A stretch of 64,000 nucleotides of DNA from Dehalococcoidia bacterium (GTDB taxonomy: Bacteria > Chloroflexota > Dehalococcoidia > Lucifugimonadales > Australimonadaceae). The notes under the pieces are model-generated. The model was not told the origin of the DNA and searched no databases. It saw only the letters and a program-made list of their open reading frames with translations. Positions 7,518 through 16,604 of the stretch are shown here, piece by piece (positions within the stretch are counted from its first letter, which is position 1; every line of letters starts with the position of its first letter). Both the position numbers and the translations under genes were made by a program. The DNA is taken from assembly GCA_022820645.1 (NCBI GenBank), contig JAJEFD010000006.1, positions 1 through 64,000 on the forward strand, written 5' to 3'.

Positions 7518-9799
7518 CCCGCCTCGTCGGCCAGTCGATGCCGTCGCTGGAAGCGCCTGATAAGGCGGCGGGCCGTATCGAGTACATGGCTGACCTCACC
7601 GTGCCGAACATGGCGCACGCGAAGGTCGTGCGCAGCCCCCTGCCCCACGCGCGCATCGTCTCGATAGACGCCTCGGAGGCGCGGGCGATGCCGGGCGTTG
7701 TCTGCGTGCTGACGCGCGACGAGGTGCGAGCCGACCCGGAGGTGGAGGAGGTATACGGCTTCGTCTACCGCGACGCTCCGCTCGTGGCGATGGACAAGGT
7801 GCGGCACCAAGGCGACATCGTGGCGGTGGTCGTCGCCGACGACGTCGACACCGCGGAGGCCGCCGCCGAGCTCGTGGACGTGGAGTACGAGGAATTGCCC
7901 GCCGTGATGAACGTGCCGCAGGCGCTGGCCGAGGGTGCGGTGCAGGTGCACGAGGAGTTCTTCCCCATCGCGCCGGAGCTGCGCCCCATCGAGGGCACGA
8001 ACGTCTGCCACCACGCGACCATCGGCTGCGGCGACGTCGAGCAGGGCTTCGCGGAGTCGGACTTCGTCTACGAGGACGAGTTCCTCGCGCCGCCCGTGCA
8101 GCACTGCGCGCTGGACCTGCACGCCGTCATATCGCAGGTGGAGGACGGGCAGATCACGGTGTGGACGAACTGCCAGTCGCCCTTCCCGCTCGGGCGCGAA
8201 CTGGAGCGCATCTTCAAGATGCCGGCGCGCGTCATCATCCCGTACGTGGGCGGCGGGTTCGGCAGCAAGAGCCGCGACCGCATCGAGTGCGTCATCACCG
8301 CCGCGGCGAAACTGGCCGGGCGTCCCGTACGCTATATCCTGACGCAGGAAGAGACGTTCATGACGTTCATCCGTCCCGCGTACCGGAACCGGATGCGGAC
8401 GGGCGTGAAGCGCGACGGCACCATCGTCGCGCGGCACAACGAGTTCTGGGTGGACGTGGGCGGCTACGCCATCAGCGGCGCGCGGAGCGCGAACAACACC
8501 CTCAAGGTTGCGACGGGGCCGTACCGCATCCCGAACGCTCGTGTGGACTGCTACGCCGTCTACACGAACAAGCCGCCGTCCTCGCCGTACCGCGGCCTAC
8601 CCACGACGCAGCACACGATGTCGTACGAGGCGCAGTTCGACCGCATCGCGCGCGACCTCGGCATCGACCGGCTGGAACTCCGCCGCCGGAACCTGGTGCG
8701 CGACGGCGACATCCACATCACGGGCGACTACCTGCGCTCCGCGCACTCGCACGAGTGCCTGGAGCAGGCGACCGAGGCGATCGGCTGGAACGAGCCGCTG
8801 CCCGTCGACCCGGAGGGGAAGAAGCTGCGCGGCAGGGGCGTCTCCTGCACCATCAAGTACACGCTCACCCCGGCGCGGGAGATGTCCGAGAACAGCGCGG
8901 AGGTCGCGCTCGTCGAGGACGGCGTGTTCGAGGTGCGCATCGGCACCGTGAACATCGGGCAGGGCTCGGACACCGTCATGGCGCAGATCGCGGGCGACGC
9001 GCTCAGCGTGGGGCTGGAGTCGGTACGCATCGTCCACAGCGACACGTACCGCGTGCCGGTGGACAGCTCGACGACGGCGAGCCGCTCCACGTACCACATG
9101 GGCCGGGCGGTGGTCGAGGCGACGGACAACCTGAAGCCACAGATGCTCGAAGCGGCCTCGCAGTTGCTGGAGCGCGAGGCGGCCAGCCTCGTGTTCACGC
9201 CGGAGGGCATCGCCCAAGCGGACGGAAGCGCGAATGTCACCTACGGCGAACTCGTGGAGCGCGTCGGTTCGCCGCTCGCAGCGACGGGCGACTGCGTGGT
9301 CGGCGGCATGTACGCGGGGCCTGACGGCAAGTCGTATCCCATCGCCTCGACGTTCTGGACGTTCGCGTCGTGCGCCGCAGAGGTGGAGGTCGACACGGAG
9401 ACCGGCACGGTGCGCGTCGTGAAGGCGGCGGCCTCTGCGACGACGGGCACCGCAGTCAACCCGCACTCCATCGAGACGCAACTCGAGGGCGGCATCGGGC
9501 AGGAGATCGGCCCCACGCTGTTCGAGCAACTGGTCTGGGACGACGGCGGTCAGCTCATCAACGCGGCGCTGCTCGACTACCCGCTGCCCACGATGGAGAC
9601 GATGCCCGAGTACGCGCCGCGCTTCGTCGACCACCCGTTCGAGGGCGGGCCGTTCGGGGCGAAGGGCATGGGCGAGATCGGCTCGGTGGTCGTGCCGGGC
9701 GCGGTCGTCAACGCGGTCTACGACGCGACGGGCGTGCTCTTCCACGAGGTGCCGCTGACGCCGCACAAAATCATCGAGGGGCTGGAGGGGCAACGATGA
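7490..9799 (+). CDS. Molybdenum hydroxylase large (molybdopterin-binding) subunit, xanthine dehydrogenase family
   Basis: The 769-residue subunit holds the molybdopterin cytosine dinucleotide cofactor. Visible signatures are the N-terminal a/b hammerhead (from about residue 15), GGGFGSKSRD near 252 (cofactor loop), PYRG near 364, and the C-terminal GAKGMGEIG near 721. The Glu of that last motif is the catalytic base in this family. The CO-dehydrogenase-specific active-site loop VAYRCSFR is not present, so this is an aldehyde, purine or N-heterocycle hydroxylase rather than CoxL. The ATG at 7490 gives the family's usual start; the frame remains open upstream but lies inside the medium subunit. 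The operon supplies all three subunits. Confidence 0.88.
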   Translation: MCAATGPNVTRLVGQSMPSLEAPDKAAGRIEYMADLTVPNMAHAKVVRSPLPHARIVSIDASEARAMPGVVCVLTRDEVRADPEVEEVYGFVYRDAPLVAMDKVRHQGDIVAVVVADDVDTAEAAAELVDVEYEELPAVMNVPQALAEGAVQVHEEFFPIAPELRPIEGTNVCHHATIGCGDVEQGFAESDFVYEDEFLAPPVQHCALDLHAVISQVEDGQITVWTNCQSPFPLGRELERIFKMPARVIIPYVGGGFGSKSRDRIECVITAAAKLAGRPVRYILTQEETFMTFIRPAYRNRMRTGVKRDGTIVARHNEFWVDVGGYAISGARSANNTLKVATGPYRIPNARVDCYAVYTNKPPSSPYRGLPTTQHTMSYEAQFDRIARDLGIDRLELRRRNLVRDGDIHITGDYLRSAHSHECLEQATEAIGWNEPLPVDPEGKKLRGRGVSCTIKYTLTPAREMSENSAEVALVEDGVFEVRIGTVNIGQGSDTVMAQIAGDALSVGLESVRIVHSDTYRVPVDSSTTASRSTYHMGRAVVEATDNLKPQMLEAASQLLEREAASLVFTPEGIAQADGSANVTYGELVERVGSPLAATGDCVVGGMYAGPDGKSYPIASTFWTFASCAAEVEVDTETGTVRVVKAAASATTGTAVNPHSIETQLEGGIGQEIGPTLFEQLVWDDGGQLINAALLDYPLPTMETMPEYAPRFVDHPFEGGPFGAKGMGEIGSVVVPGAVVNAVYDATGVLFHEVPLTPHKIIEGLEGQR

Positions 9800-10266
9800 A
9801 CGTCACCCTCACCGTGAACGGCGAAACGCTCTCGCTCGACGTGCCGCCCTCTACGACGCTCCTCGACCTGCTGCGCGACCGGCTCAGCTTGCACGGCACG
9901 AAGGAGTACTGCCACAGCGGGGTGTGCGGCGCGTGCACCGTGCTCGCAGACGGCAAGGCGGTCAGCTCGTGCAGCATGCTCGCCGGTCAGGTGGAGGGCG
10001 CGGACGTGCTCACCATCGAGGGGCTGACGCCGGACGAGGGGCTGCACCCCATCCAGCAGGCGTTCGTGGACAACTTCGGGCTCCAGTGCGGCTACTGCAC
10101 CCCCGGCATGATCCTGCTCGCGAAGGCGCTGCTCGACGAGAACCCGGCCCCGACGCGCGAGGAGATCATCCGCTACATGGGCGGCAACATCTGCCGCTGC
10201 ACCGGCTACGCGGGCATCCTGCGGTCGGTCGAGGCTGCCGTGAAGGAGCGCGGCTCGTGGAGCTGA
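9796..10266 (+). CDS. Molybdenum hydroxylase [2Fe-2S] (small) subunit
   Basis: This 156-residue iron-sulfur subunit has a plant-ferredoxin-type cluster formed by Cys39, Cys44, Cys47 and Cys59 (CHSGVCGACTVL). A second helical cluster domain has Cys98, Cys101, Cys133 and Cys135 (CGYCTPGM and NICRCTGY). All eight ligands are present. It relays electrons from the molybdenum site to FAD. Its ATG overlaps the large subunit TGA (ATGA), and it overlaps the next gene by ten bases, so translation of the set is coupled. Length is normal. Confidence 0.92.
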   Translation: MNVTLTVNGETLSLDVPPSTTLLDLLRDRLSLHGTKEYCHSGVCGACTVLADGKAVSSCSMLAGQVEGADVLTIEGLTPDEGLHPIQQAFVDNFGLQCGYCTPGMILLAKALLDENPAPTREEIIRYMGGNICRCTGYAGILRSVEAAVKERGSWS

Positions 10267-10703
10267 CCGACCGCTTCGACGTGGACGCGTCGCCCGCCGA
10301 GGCGTGGGCGTTCTTCTGGGACCTGCCCCGCGTCGCGAAGTGCCTGCCGGGCTGCGAGAGCATCGAGGACACGGGCAGCGGCGCGTACCGTGCGCGGATG
10401 ACGCAGCGCGTGGGGCCGTTCAAGGTAACGCTCGACATGGAGATGCGCATCGACGAGGCGGAGGAGGGCCAGCGGGTCGTCGTGAGCGGCAACGGCAAGG
10501 ACCGCATGGGGAACCGGCTCCACGTCAACCGGCTGGCTCTGGAACTGAGCGAGCCGTCGCCGGGGCAGACCGAGGTGACCTACGCGATGGATTTCAACCT
10601 CTACGGCCGCCTCGCGACGCTCGGGAACACGGCGGTGAAGCGCAAGTCGGAGGAGATACGCGCCGAGTTCAGCCGCCGCATCGCGGAGGAGCTGGGGGGT
10701 TGA
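10257..10703 (+). CDS. CoxG-like SRPBCC protein
   Basis: This is a 148-residue START/SRPBCC-fold protein of the CO-dehydrogenase subunit G family (DVDASPAEAWAFFWDLPRVA at the N terminus, C-terminal amphipathic helix KSEEIRAEFSRRIAEEL). CoxG proteins recruit molybdenum hydroxylases to the membrane or help in their maturation. The GTG start at 10257 overlaps the [2Fe-2S] subunit gene. A second protein of this family is encoded at 49521-49970 in a different catabolic cluster. The assignment is firm at family level; the exact role is inferred from the operon. Confidence 0.85.
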   Translation: MELTDRFDVDASPAEAWAFFWDLPRVAKCLPGCESIEDTGSGAYRARMTQRVGPFKVTLDMEMRIDEAEEGQRVVVSGNGKDRMGNRLHVNRLALELSEPSPGQTEVTYAMDFNLYGRLATLGNTAVKRKSEEIRAEFSRRIAEELGG

Positions 10704-10713
10704 GGGGGATGGC

Positions 10714-11835
10714 ATGAGCCAGGCTGAACTGGACCGCCGCATCCACCGGGTGCTCTCCGAGTTCGAACTGGTGGGCCCGTTCTTCGCCGGTTACCCGGTC
10801 AACCAGGACTTCGACTACTCCGCGCTCTATCCCCTGCTGCGCTTCGCCGCGAACAACGTGGGCGACCCGTTCGGCTACTCGCGCTACCAGGCGAACACAC
10901 ACGAGACGGAGCGCGAGGTGGTGCGAACGGTCGCAGAGCTGATGCGGCTGCCGCCGGACGAGGCCTGGGGGTACGTCACGGCGGGCGGCACCGAGGGCAA
11001 CATGTACGGCATCTACGTGGGGCGCGAGATGCTGCGCGACCCGGTTGCCTATTTCTCGCAGGACACGCACTACTCAGTGCTCAAGATCCTGCACATCCTG
11101 AACATACGCAACATCATGATCCGCAGCCAGGAGAACGGCGAGATCGACTACGACGACCTGCGCGAGTCCATCCGCATCAACCGCGACGCGCCGGCGCTGA
11201 TCGTGGCGAACATCGGCACCACGATGAAGGGCGCCGTCGACGACCTCGAACGCATCCGGGGCATCGTCGAGGAGCTGGCGCTGACGCGCTACTACATCCA
11301 CGCCGACGCGGCGCTGAGCGGGATGATCCTGCCGTTCGTGGACGACCCCCAGCCGTTCGGCTTCGACAGCGGGATACACAGCATCGCGGTATCCGGCCAC
11401 AAGATGATCGGTTCGCCGCTGCCCTGCGGTGTCGTCATAACGAGGCGGGAGTACACCGCGCAGATCGGCCGCGCCATCGAGTACGTGGGCGCCTTGGACA
11501 CTACGCTGCTCGGCTCGCGCAACGCGATCACCCCGATGATCATCTGGTACTCGCTGACCAAGCACGGGCGGGACGGGTTCCGGCAGATCGTTGCGGAGAT
11601 GCTCGACACAGCCGAATACGCCGTGCAACGGTTCAACGCGAACGGCATCCCCGCCTGGCGTACGAGGAACAGCCCCATCGTCGTCATCCCCCGCCCCTCC
11701 CCGCAGGTGCTCTTCCAGTGGCAACTCGCGCCCCTGGGGGACATCGCTCACCTGATCACCATGCCCCACGTTACCCGCGAGATGATCGACGAGGTCATCG
11801 CCGATTGCCTGACACAGCCGCCAACCGACACATGA
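10714..11835 (+). CDS. PLP-dependent histidine (or serine) decarboxylase
   Basis: This 373-residue group II PLP decarboxylase has Lys230 in SGHKMIGSPLPCG as the Schiff-base lysine, His119 in DTHYS stacking on the cofactor, and HADAA with Asp198 binding the pyridine nitrogen. Length and motif spacing match the bacterial PLP-dependent histidine decarboxylases (about 378 residues). The related plant serine decarboxylases share the same motifs, so histamine or ethanolamine are the two likely products. It follows the molybdenum hydroxylase genes with a ten-base gap and overlaps the ACT gene at its stop, which places amino-acid decarboxylation in this operon. Confidence 0.82.
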   Translation: MSQAELDRRIHRVLSEFELVGPFFAGYPVNQDFDYSALYPLLRFAANNVGDPFGYSRYQANTHETEREVVRTVAELMRLPPDEAWGYVTAGGTEGNMYGIYVGREMLRDPVAYFSQDTHYSVLKILHILNIRNIMIRSQENGEIDYDDLRESIRINRDAPALIVANIGTTMKGAVDDLERIRGIVEELALTRYYIHADAALSGMILPFVDDPQPFGFDSGIHSIAVSGHKMIGSPLPCGVVITRREYTAQIGRAIEYVGALDTTLLGSRNAITPMIIWYSLTKHGRDGFRQIVAEMLDTAEYAVQRFNANGIPAWRTRNSPIVVIPRPSPQVLFQWQLAPLGDIAHLITMPHVTREMIDEVIADCLTQPPTDT

Positions 11836-12257
11836 ACCAGCAGCCCACGGACCAACCGGCGCGCGAACGCCGCATCATCGTCATCGTGCCCGACGAGCCG
11901 GGGCAGCTGGCTCGCGTCGCCGCGGCGCTCGCCGAAGAAGAGATCAACATCGAAGCGATCGACGGGCGACTGGCGGGCGAACTGGGCATCATCACGCTGA
12001 GCACCGACGACGACGACGCGGCGCTGCTTGCCCTGCTCAAGGCGAACCTGCGCGCGGTGACGTCGGACGCCGTCGTCTTCCACCTGCCCGACCGGCCCGG
12101 TGCACTCGCCGGCGTCGCGCAACTCTTCGGGCGGCACGCTCTCAACGTGCGCACCATCCACATCATGCACCGCCTGGCGGGACAGGCCATCGTCGCGGTC
12201 ACGACCGACGACGACGACCTGGCGCGCACGCTGCTCGACAGCGAGTCGCTGCTGTAG
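11832..12257 (+). CDS. Tandem ACT-domain protein
   Basis: This 141-residue protein is made of two ACT domains, about 16-75 (IIVIVPDEPGQLARVAAALA) and about 80-140 (VVFHLPDRPGALAGVAQLF). The DEPGQ/DRPGA loops are the usual amino-acid-binding sites. Such stand-alone ACT proteins sense small metabolites and regulate enzymes or transcription. Its ATG overlaps the decarboxylase stop (ACATGA), so it probably senses the decarboxylase substrate or product. No catalytic domain is attached. It ends 25 bases before the convergent amidohydrolase. Confidence 0.8.
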   Translation: MNQQPTDQPARERRIIVIVPDEPGQLARVAAALAEEEINIEAIDGRLAGELGIITLSTDDDDAALLALLKANLRAVTSDAVVFHLPDRPGALAGVAQLFGRHALNVRTIHIMHRLAGQAIVAVTTDDDDLARTLLDSESLL

Positions 12258-12282
12258 CCCCGCGCGGGCCCGGCCGGCGCGA

Positions 12283-13308
12283 CTAAGGCTCGCCGTACAT
12301 GTTGCGGGCGTTCTCGCGGAGGATGAGCATCTGGTGCTCCTCCTTGATGTCCTCCCGTTCGAGGATCTCGTCGATCTCCTCCATGCAGTTCTCGATGGTG
12401 ATCTCGTGCGGGAAGTCGGACGCGAACATGAACGGGTCAGGCCCTACGCGCTCGATGGCGTAGGAGAGCGCCTTCTCGTTCCCCTCGCAGCCGATGAAGA
12501 CCTGCCCGCGGCGGAAGTAGTCCTCCGGGTGGTGCGGCAGCTCCAGTCCGCCGTAGCCCATCTCACGTTCGAGGCGGTCTATGAGGAGCGGTATCCACGC
12601 GGTGCCGCCCTCCATGAACCCGAAGTGGAGGTTTGGGAAGCGGTCGAACACGCCATCAACGATCATGCCCGTCATGCCGCTGAGCAGCGGGATGGGCATG
12701 CCAAGCGCACGCGACGCCGGGAAGTTGGACATCGTGTCGAAACCGAGGCGCTCGTAGTTGCCGCCGTGCACCGCGAGGACGCACCCGAGTTCTTCGGCGG
12801 CCTCGTAGAGCGGCCAGTACTCCCGGGAGGCGATGTGTTTGATGAGGCCGTTGGACGGGATCATGCCGCCGACCATGCCGAGGTCGCGAACGCACCTGCG
12901 GAGCTCGGCGACGGCCTCGTCGACGACCTGCATCGGGAGCAGAGCGATGCCCCGTAGCCTCGGGCTCTCCTTCACGAACTTGTCGTGGAGCCAGTTGTTG
13001 TACGCCCTGGCGTACGCGATGGCCCACTCCTCGAAGACGATGCGCCCGTAGAAGAGGCCCCGCGTGGGATAGAGGACGGCCCAGTCGGTGCCGGTGAGGT
13101 CCATGAACGACGTCCACTTCGCCGCGTCGGCAGGTTCGAACGCTCCCGGCGCCGGGTTGGCGCTCTGCACGCTCGGCGAGTGGAACTTGTCCCCGTCCGG
13201 CAGGATGTTGAGCGGCGTGCGCATCTTGTCGAACGGCGGTTCCAGATACTGGAATATCTCGACGGCATTCTCGATCACGTGACCATCAGCATCGACGTAG
13301 CCGGACAT
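12283..13308 (-). CDS. Amidohydrolase family 2 (ACMSD-like) metal-dependent hydrolase
   Basis: The 341-residue amidohydrolase-2 TIM barrel has the N-terminal metal motif DADGH (Asp8, His10), HGGNY near residue 190 and the late Asp in FASDFPHE near 294. Relatives include ACMSD, gamma-resorcylate decarboxylase and other non-oxidative decarboxylases or hydrolases. ATG 13306-13308 was chosen because a strong AGGAGGTG lies seven bases upstream; the longer frame would add a basic tail unlike the family. Two other members of the family lie at 50753-53077. It neighbours a UbiD decarboxylase on the same strand. Substrate unknown. Confidence 0.85.
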   Translation of the reverse strand: MSGYVDADGHVIENAVEIFQYLEPPFDKMRTPLNILPDGDKFHSPSVQSANPAPGAFEPADAAKWTSFMDLTGTDWAVLYPTRGLFYGRIVFEEWAIAYARAYNNWLHDKFVKESPRLRGIALLPMQVVDEAVAELRRCVRDLGMVGGMIPSNGLIKHIASREYWPLYEAAEELGCVLAVHGGNYERLGFDTMSNFPASRALGMPIPLLSGMTGMIVDGVFDRFPNLHFGFMEGGTAWIPLLIDRLEREMGYGGLELPHHPEDYFRRGQVFIGCEGNEKALSYAIERVGPDPFMFASDFPHEITIENCMEEIDEILEREDIKEEHQMLILRENARNMYGEP

Positions 13309-13384
13309 GGCGCACCTCCTCTGCTGTGCTGGCGCTCTCTGACGATGGGCGCAGTATAAGCGAATAATCAACGGAGGCAGACGG

Positions 13385-13413
13385 AAGGGCGCCCACGAGG
13401 GGCGCCCCTACAT
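13385..13413 (+). repeat. REP-like repeat, family A (single copy)
   Basis: AAGGGCGCCCACGAGGGGCG followed by CCCCTACAT matches the element found inside and after the RAYT transposase gene (21881-21912 and 22199-22230). The GGGCGCCC core is self-complementary. It lies between the amidohydrolase and the UbiD gene. Confidence 0.7.
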
Positions 13414-13436
13414 CCCGACAGGCAATCCGCCCGCTT

Positions 13437-14876
13437 CTACGGCAGGCCGAACTCGTCCCAGCGAGAGGCGACGCCCTCCATGATGTGGCGGCTCACCTTG
13501 TTCACGGGCGGGAAGTCGTTGTCCTTGAACTTCATCGTGGCGTCGATGCCCATGCCGCGCCTCGGGGGCGTGAAGTCGACCTCGCCGCGCAACCGCGGCG
13601 TCGGCTCGAACTCCCGTCCGAAGATGACGTGGTCGTCCGGCTCGGCAGCCGAGACGACGCGCCACATCACCTCTTCCCAGTCACGCACGTTGCAGTCGTC
13701 GTCCACGACGATGATCCAGCGCCACGCCTCAGCATCCCAGATGGCCTCCATGATCTCGCGCGGCTCTTCCTTGTGCTGGATGTCCGCGGACACGATGAGC
13801 ATGCCCCGGCGGCCAACCTCGGGGAAGTAGACCTCACGGATGTTGGTCTTGCCCGTCCGCTCGATGAGCCGGGACTGCATCGAGCCTGAGCGCAGGAGCT
13901 GGCGGGGGTAGTCCTCGACGCGCTGGCAGATGAGGCCGTAGGTCAGCGGGTCCTTCCGGTGGGTGATGGCCTTGACCTTGATGACGAACGCGGCCAGGTT
14001 CTGACCGTAGAAGCCGGTGGACTCGCCGTGCGGCCCCTCCTCGGTGCGCTCGTTGGGCACGACCTCGCCCTCGATGACGACCTCGGAGTCGGCAGGCACG
14101 AGCAGGTCGCTCGTCTCGCACTTCACGAGTTGCGTTGCCTCGCCGCGCCAGCCACCGGCAGCCTCGTACTCCATGGAGCCTTCCAGTTCGCCGGTGTCAG
14201 GCCGGACGGGGCTGCCCGCCGCGAGCGTCACGAGCGGGTCCGTGCCCATCACGATGGCGATCGGCGTGGGCCGTCCCTCAGCCTCGTTGTCCAGGATGTG
14301 GTCGCCGCCGCCGGGCCCTGTCGACGAGTCCCTGCCCCGGACACCACCGGAGAGGCTGAGTGTCTGCTTGTCCTTGATCATCGCGCGGTAGAGGCCGATG
14401 TTCAGGATGCCCGTGACCGGGTCGCGGGTGACGACGCCCGCGGTCGTGGCGAGGTACTGCCCGCCGTCGTGCTCGTGCCATACGGGCGTTGGGATGAAGT
14501 CGAGGTCGACGTCGTCGCCCATGACGATGACGTCCTTGCACGGCCCGGAGTCGACCTGGACGGACGGGAGACGGTGGTCCATGCCGCCGACGACGCGCTC
14601 GTGGATCTTCGCCTCGTCCGGCTCGGTGCCGAATGCGAGGGCGACCTGCTCGATGGTGGAAAGCAGGTTCACAACCATCGGCTTGTCCGGGTAGCCCTTC
14701 ACGTTGTCGAAGATGATGGCCGGGCCCTGCCGTTCCAGCGAGCGAGCGGCGACCGCCCCAAGCTCGAAGACGGGGTCGACCTCCGCCGTGACGTGATGCA
14801 GGAGCCCCTTCTCGTCCAGCAGGCGTATGAAGTCCCGCATGTCGGTATAGGCGACTCGTTCGCGTTCGAGGGTCAT
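13437..14876 (-). CDS. UbiD family decarboxylase (first of two)
   Basis: The 479-residue UbiD/Fdc-type enzyme uses prenylated FMN to (de)carboxylate aromatic or unsaturated acids. The catalytic acid pair lies in EGPHGES (about Glu280 and Glu285), and the partner Arg in NIGLYRAMIKD near residue 166, matching the E-R-E network of the family. ATG 14874-14876 is preceded by GGGGAGGTG; the upstream open frame runs through an intergenic repeat and is not coding. A paralogue lies at 20022-21503. No UbiX prenyltransferase is seen in the window. Context with TctABC and a Rieske oxygenase suggests aromatic acid metabolism. Confidence 0.88.
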   Translation of the reverse strand: MTLERERVAYTDMRDFIRLLDEKGLLHHVTAEVDPVFELGAVAARSLERQGPAIIFDNVKGYPDKPMVVNLLSTIEQVALAFGTEPDEAKIHERVVGGMDHRLPSVQVDSGPCKDVIVMGDDVDLDFIPTPVWHEHDGGQYLATTAGVVTRDPVTGILNIGLYRAMIKDKQTLSLSGGVRGRDSSTGPGGGDHILDNEAEGRPTPIAIVMGTDPLVTLAAGSPVRPDTGELEGSMEYEAAGGWRGEATQLVKCETSDLLVPADSEVVIEGEVVPNERTEEGPHGESTGFYGQNLAAFVIKVKAITHRKDPLTYGLICQRVEDYPRQLLRSGSMQSRLIERTGKTNIREVYFPEVGRRGMLIVSADIQHKEEPREIMEAIWDAEAWRWIIVVDDDCNVRDWEEVMWRVVSAAEPDDHVIFGREFEPTPRLRGEVDFTPPRRGMGIDATMKFKDNDFPPVNKVSRHIMEGVASRWDEFGLP

Positions 14877-14950
14877 CGTGCACCTCCCCTGATGCATCGT
14901 GGGTTCAGGCGGGAGCGTACCCCGGACGCGAACGCCGGTCAACGCGCGTG

Positions 14951-14974
14951 GTTCGACAGGCTCGCCACGAACGG
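14951..14974. repeat. Dispersed repeat, family E
   Basis: GTTCGACAGGCTCGCCACGA followed by ACGG is an interrupted palindrome (GTTCG ... CGAAC). From general experience this sequence is widely scattered between genes in environmental bacterial genomes. Only this copy was recognised in the window. It lies just upstream of the TctA promoter region. Confidence 0.45.
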
Positions 14975-14991
14975 ACGGCGCGTGGGCGAGG

Positions 14992-14997
14992 TATACT
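14992..14997 (+). promoter_or_regulatory. -10-like box upstream of tctA
   Basis: TATACT lies 66 bases before the tctA start in the divergent gap between UbiD and TctA, the only likely promoter site for the tctABC genes. The matching -35 position (14969-14974) does not resemble the consensus. Confidence 0.35.
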
Positions 14998-15063
14998 GCG
15001 CACGCCAGTAGATAGGAACGCGTCAGCAAGCAGGCCGTCAGACAAGCCTGGGGAGCACTGTCG

Positions 15064-16593
15064 ATGTTCGAGGCCACTACAAGCGCGCTACAGCAGCTGT
15101 TCAGCCTTGGACCGCTGCTGGCGTTCTTCCTCGTCATCCCCTATGCCCTGCTCGGGGGGCTGATGCCGGGGACGAACCTGCCCCTGACGGTGATCCTGCT
15201 CGGATTCGCGCACCGCATCGACCCGCTGGTGGCGCTGGTGCTGGTCACCGCCAAGGACGCCGCCGGCGACATCACGGAGCCGGTGCCCTCCATCCTGATG
15301 GGCATCCCCGGAGCGCGCGCCGCGCAGGCCACCATCCTGGACGGTTACCCGCTCGCGCAGCAGGGCAAGGCCGCGTACGCCCTCGGCGCGAGTTACACGA
15401 CGACGCTGGTCGGCGGGTTGGTCGGAGCGGCGGTGCTCTACGCGTTCCTGCCCGTCGGACGCGAGGTGCTCAAACTGCTCGGCTCGGCGGAGTTCTTCCT
15501 GCTGTCGCTCGCGGGCATCGCGGCGGTTGCGGTGGTGAGCAGCGGAGCGCTGGTGAAGGGTCTGCTGACCGCGGCGTTCGGCATCACCATCGCATGCATG
15601 GGCAACTCGTTCACGGGCGAGAACGTGCGCACCGACTTCGGCATCGACTACCTGTGGGACGGCGTACCGCTCATCCCGTCGGTCGTCGGGTTGTTCGCCG
15701 TGCCGGAGGTTGTGGGCCTCGTGGTGAGCAACAAGGCGATCGCCCGGGAACACGCCGAGGACGTGCTGCACGGGAGAGCGTCGCAGCAGCAGGCGCTGGA
15801 AGGCATGCGGGAAGCGTTCCGCCACAAGCTGCTCATGGCGCGCTCCTCGATCATCGGCGTGATCGTCGGCGTCATACCGGGCGTCGGCGCCAGCGCGGCG
15901 CACTGGATCTCCTACGCGCAGGCGCGCCAGACAGAGAAGGGGGCCACGCAGACGTTCGGGACGGGCGACATCAGAGGCGTCATCGCGGCGGACGCGCCCA
16001 ATAACTCCATCGACGGGGCCGAGCTCATCCCGACGCTGGCGTTCGGCATCCCGGGCTCCGGCGGCAAGGCTATCTTCCTGGCCCTGCTCATCCTGCTGGG
16101 GTTCGTACCGGGCCCGTCCATGCTGAACGAGCACCTCGACATCACCATCGCGCTGGTGTTCACGATCGCGCTGGCCAACGTCGTGGTGGTGCCGATCATG
16201 TTCCTGTTCGCCGGAACCATCGCCAAGTTCACGGCGCTGCGGCCCACGCTCATCGCCCCGTTCGTGGCGGGCGTGGTGTTGCTCTCAGCCTTCCAGTCGT
16301 CCAGCAGCATGGCCGATCTGGGCATCGTTGCGGTGTTCACCGCGCTCGGGCTGTTCATGAAGGCGTACGGCTGGCCGCGAACGCCCATCCTCATCGCGCT
16401 CGTGCTGATCCCGACGGTGGAGAAGAACCTCTGGACGGCCTCCCAGGCCTACGGGTGGGAGATGCTCACGCGGCCGCAGTTCCTGCTCATCCTAATCATC
16501 GGGTTCGGGCTCGTCTTCTGGACGGCCAGGACCCAGCGGCGGGCAGAGGCCGTAGCGGAGACGCAGGGCTTCAAGGAAGCGGCGACTGATTAG
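15064..16593 (+). CDS. tctA: Tripartite tricarboxylate transporter large permease TctA
   Basis: This 509-residue, highly hydrophobic protein of about 11-12 membrane segments has the TctA signatures PGTNLPLTVILLGF (about 39-52), GIPGARAAQATILDGYP (about 79-95) and FGIPGSGGKAIFLALLILLG (about 327-346). It is the large permease of TTT systems, which take up citrate, aromatic and other carboxylates using a periplasmic binding protein and an ion gradient. It is followed after 11 bases by tctB and then the binding protein, so the whole importer is present. Note the order A-B-C, the reverse of the classical tctCBA. Confidence 0.92.
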   Translation: MFEATTSALQQLFSLGPLLAFFLVIPYALLGGLMPGTNLPLTVILLGFAHRIDPLVALVLVTAKDAAGDITEPVPSILMGIPGARAAQATILDGYPLAQQGKAAYALGASYTTTLVGGLVGAAVLYAFLPVGREVLKLLGSAEFFLLSLAGIAAVAVVSSGALVKGLLTAAFGITIACMGNSFTGENVRTDFGIDYLWDGVPLIPSVVGLFAVPEVVGLVVSNKAIAREHAEDVLHGRASQQQALEGMREAFRHKLLMARSSIIGVIVGVIPGVGASAAHWISYAQARQTEKGATQTFGTGDIRGVIAADAPNNSIDGAELIPTLAFGIPGSGGKAIFLALLILLGFVPGPSMLNEHLDITIALVFTIALANVVVVPIMFLFAGTIAKFTALRPTLIAPFVAGVVLLSAFQSSSSMADLGIVAVFTALGLFMKAYGWPRTPILIALVLIPTVEKNLWTASQAYGWEMLTRPQFLLILIIGFGLVFWTARTQRRAEAVAETQGFKEAATD

Positions 16594-16604
16594 ACGGACG
16601 AACG

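Noticed and set aside
7490-10703. True aerobic CO dehydrogenase (coxMLS)
   Set aside because: The gene order and CoxG-like protein suggest it, but the large subunit lacks the characteristic CoxL active-site loop with selanyl-Cys context.
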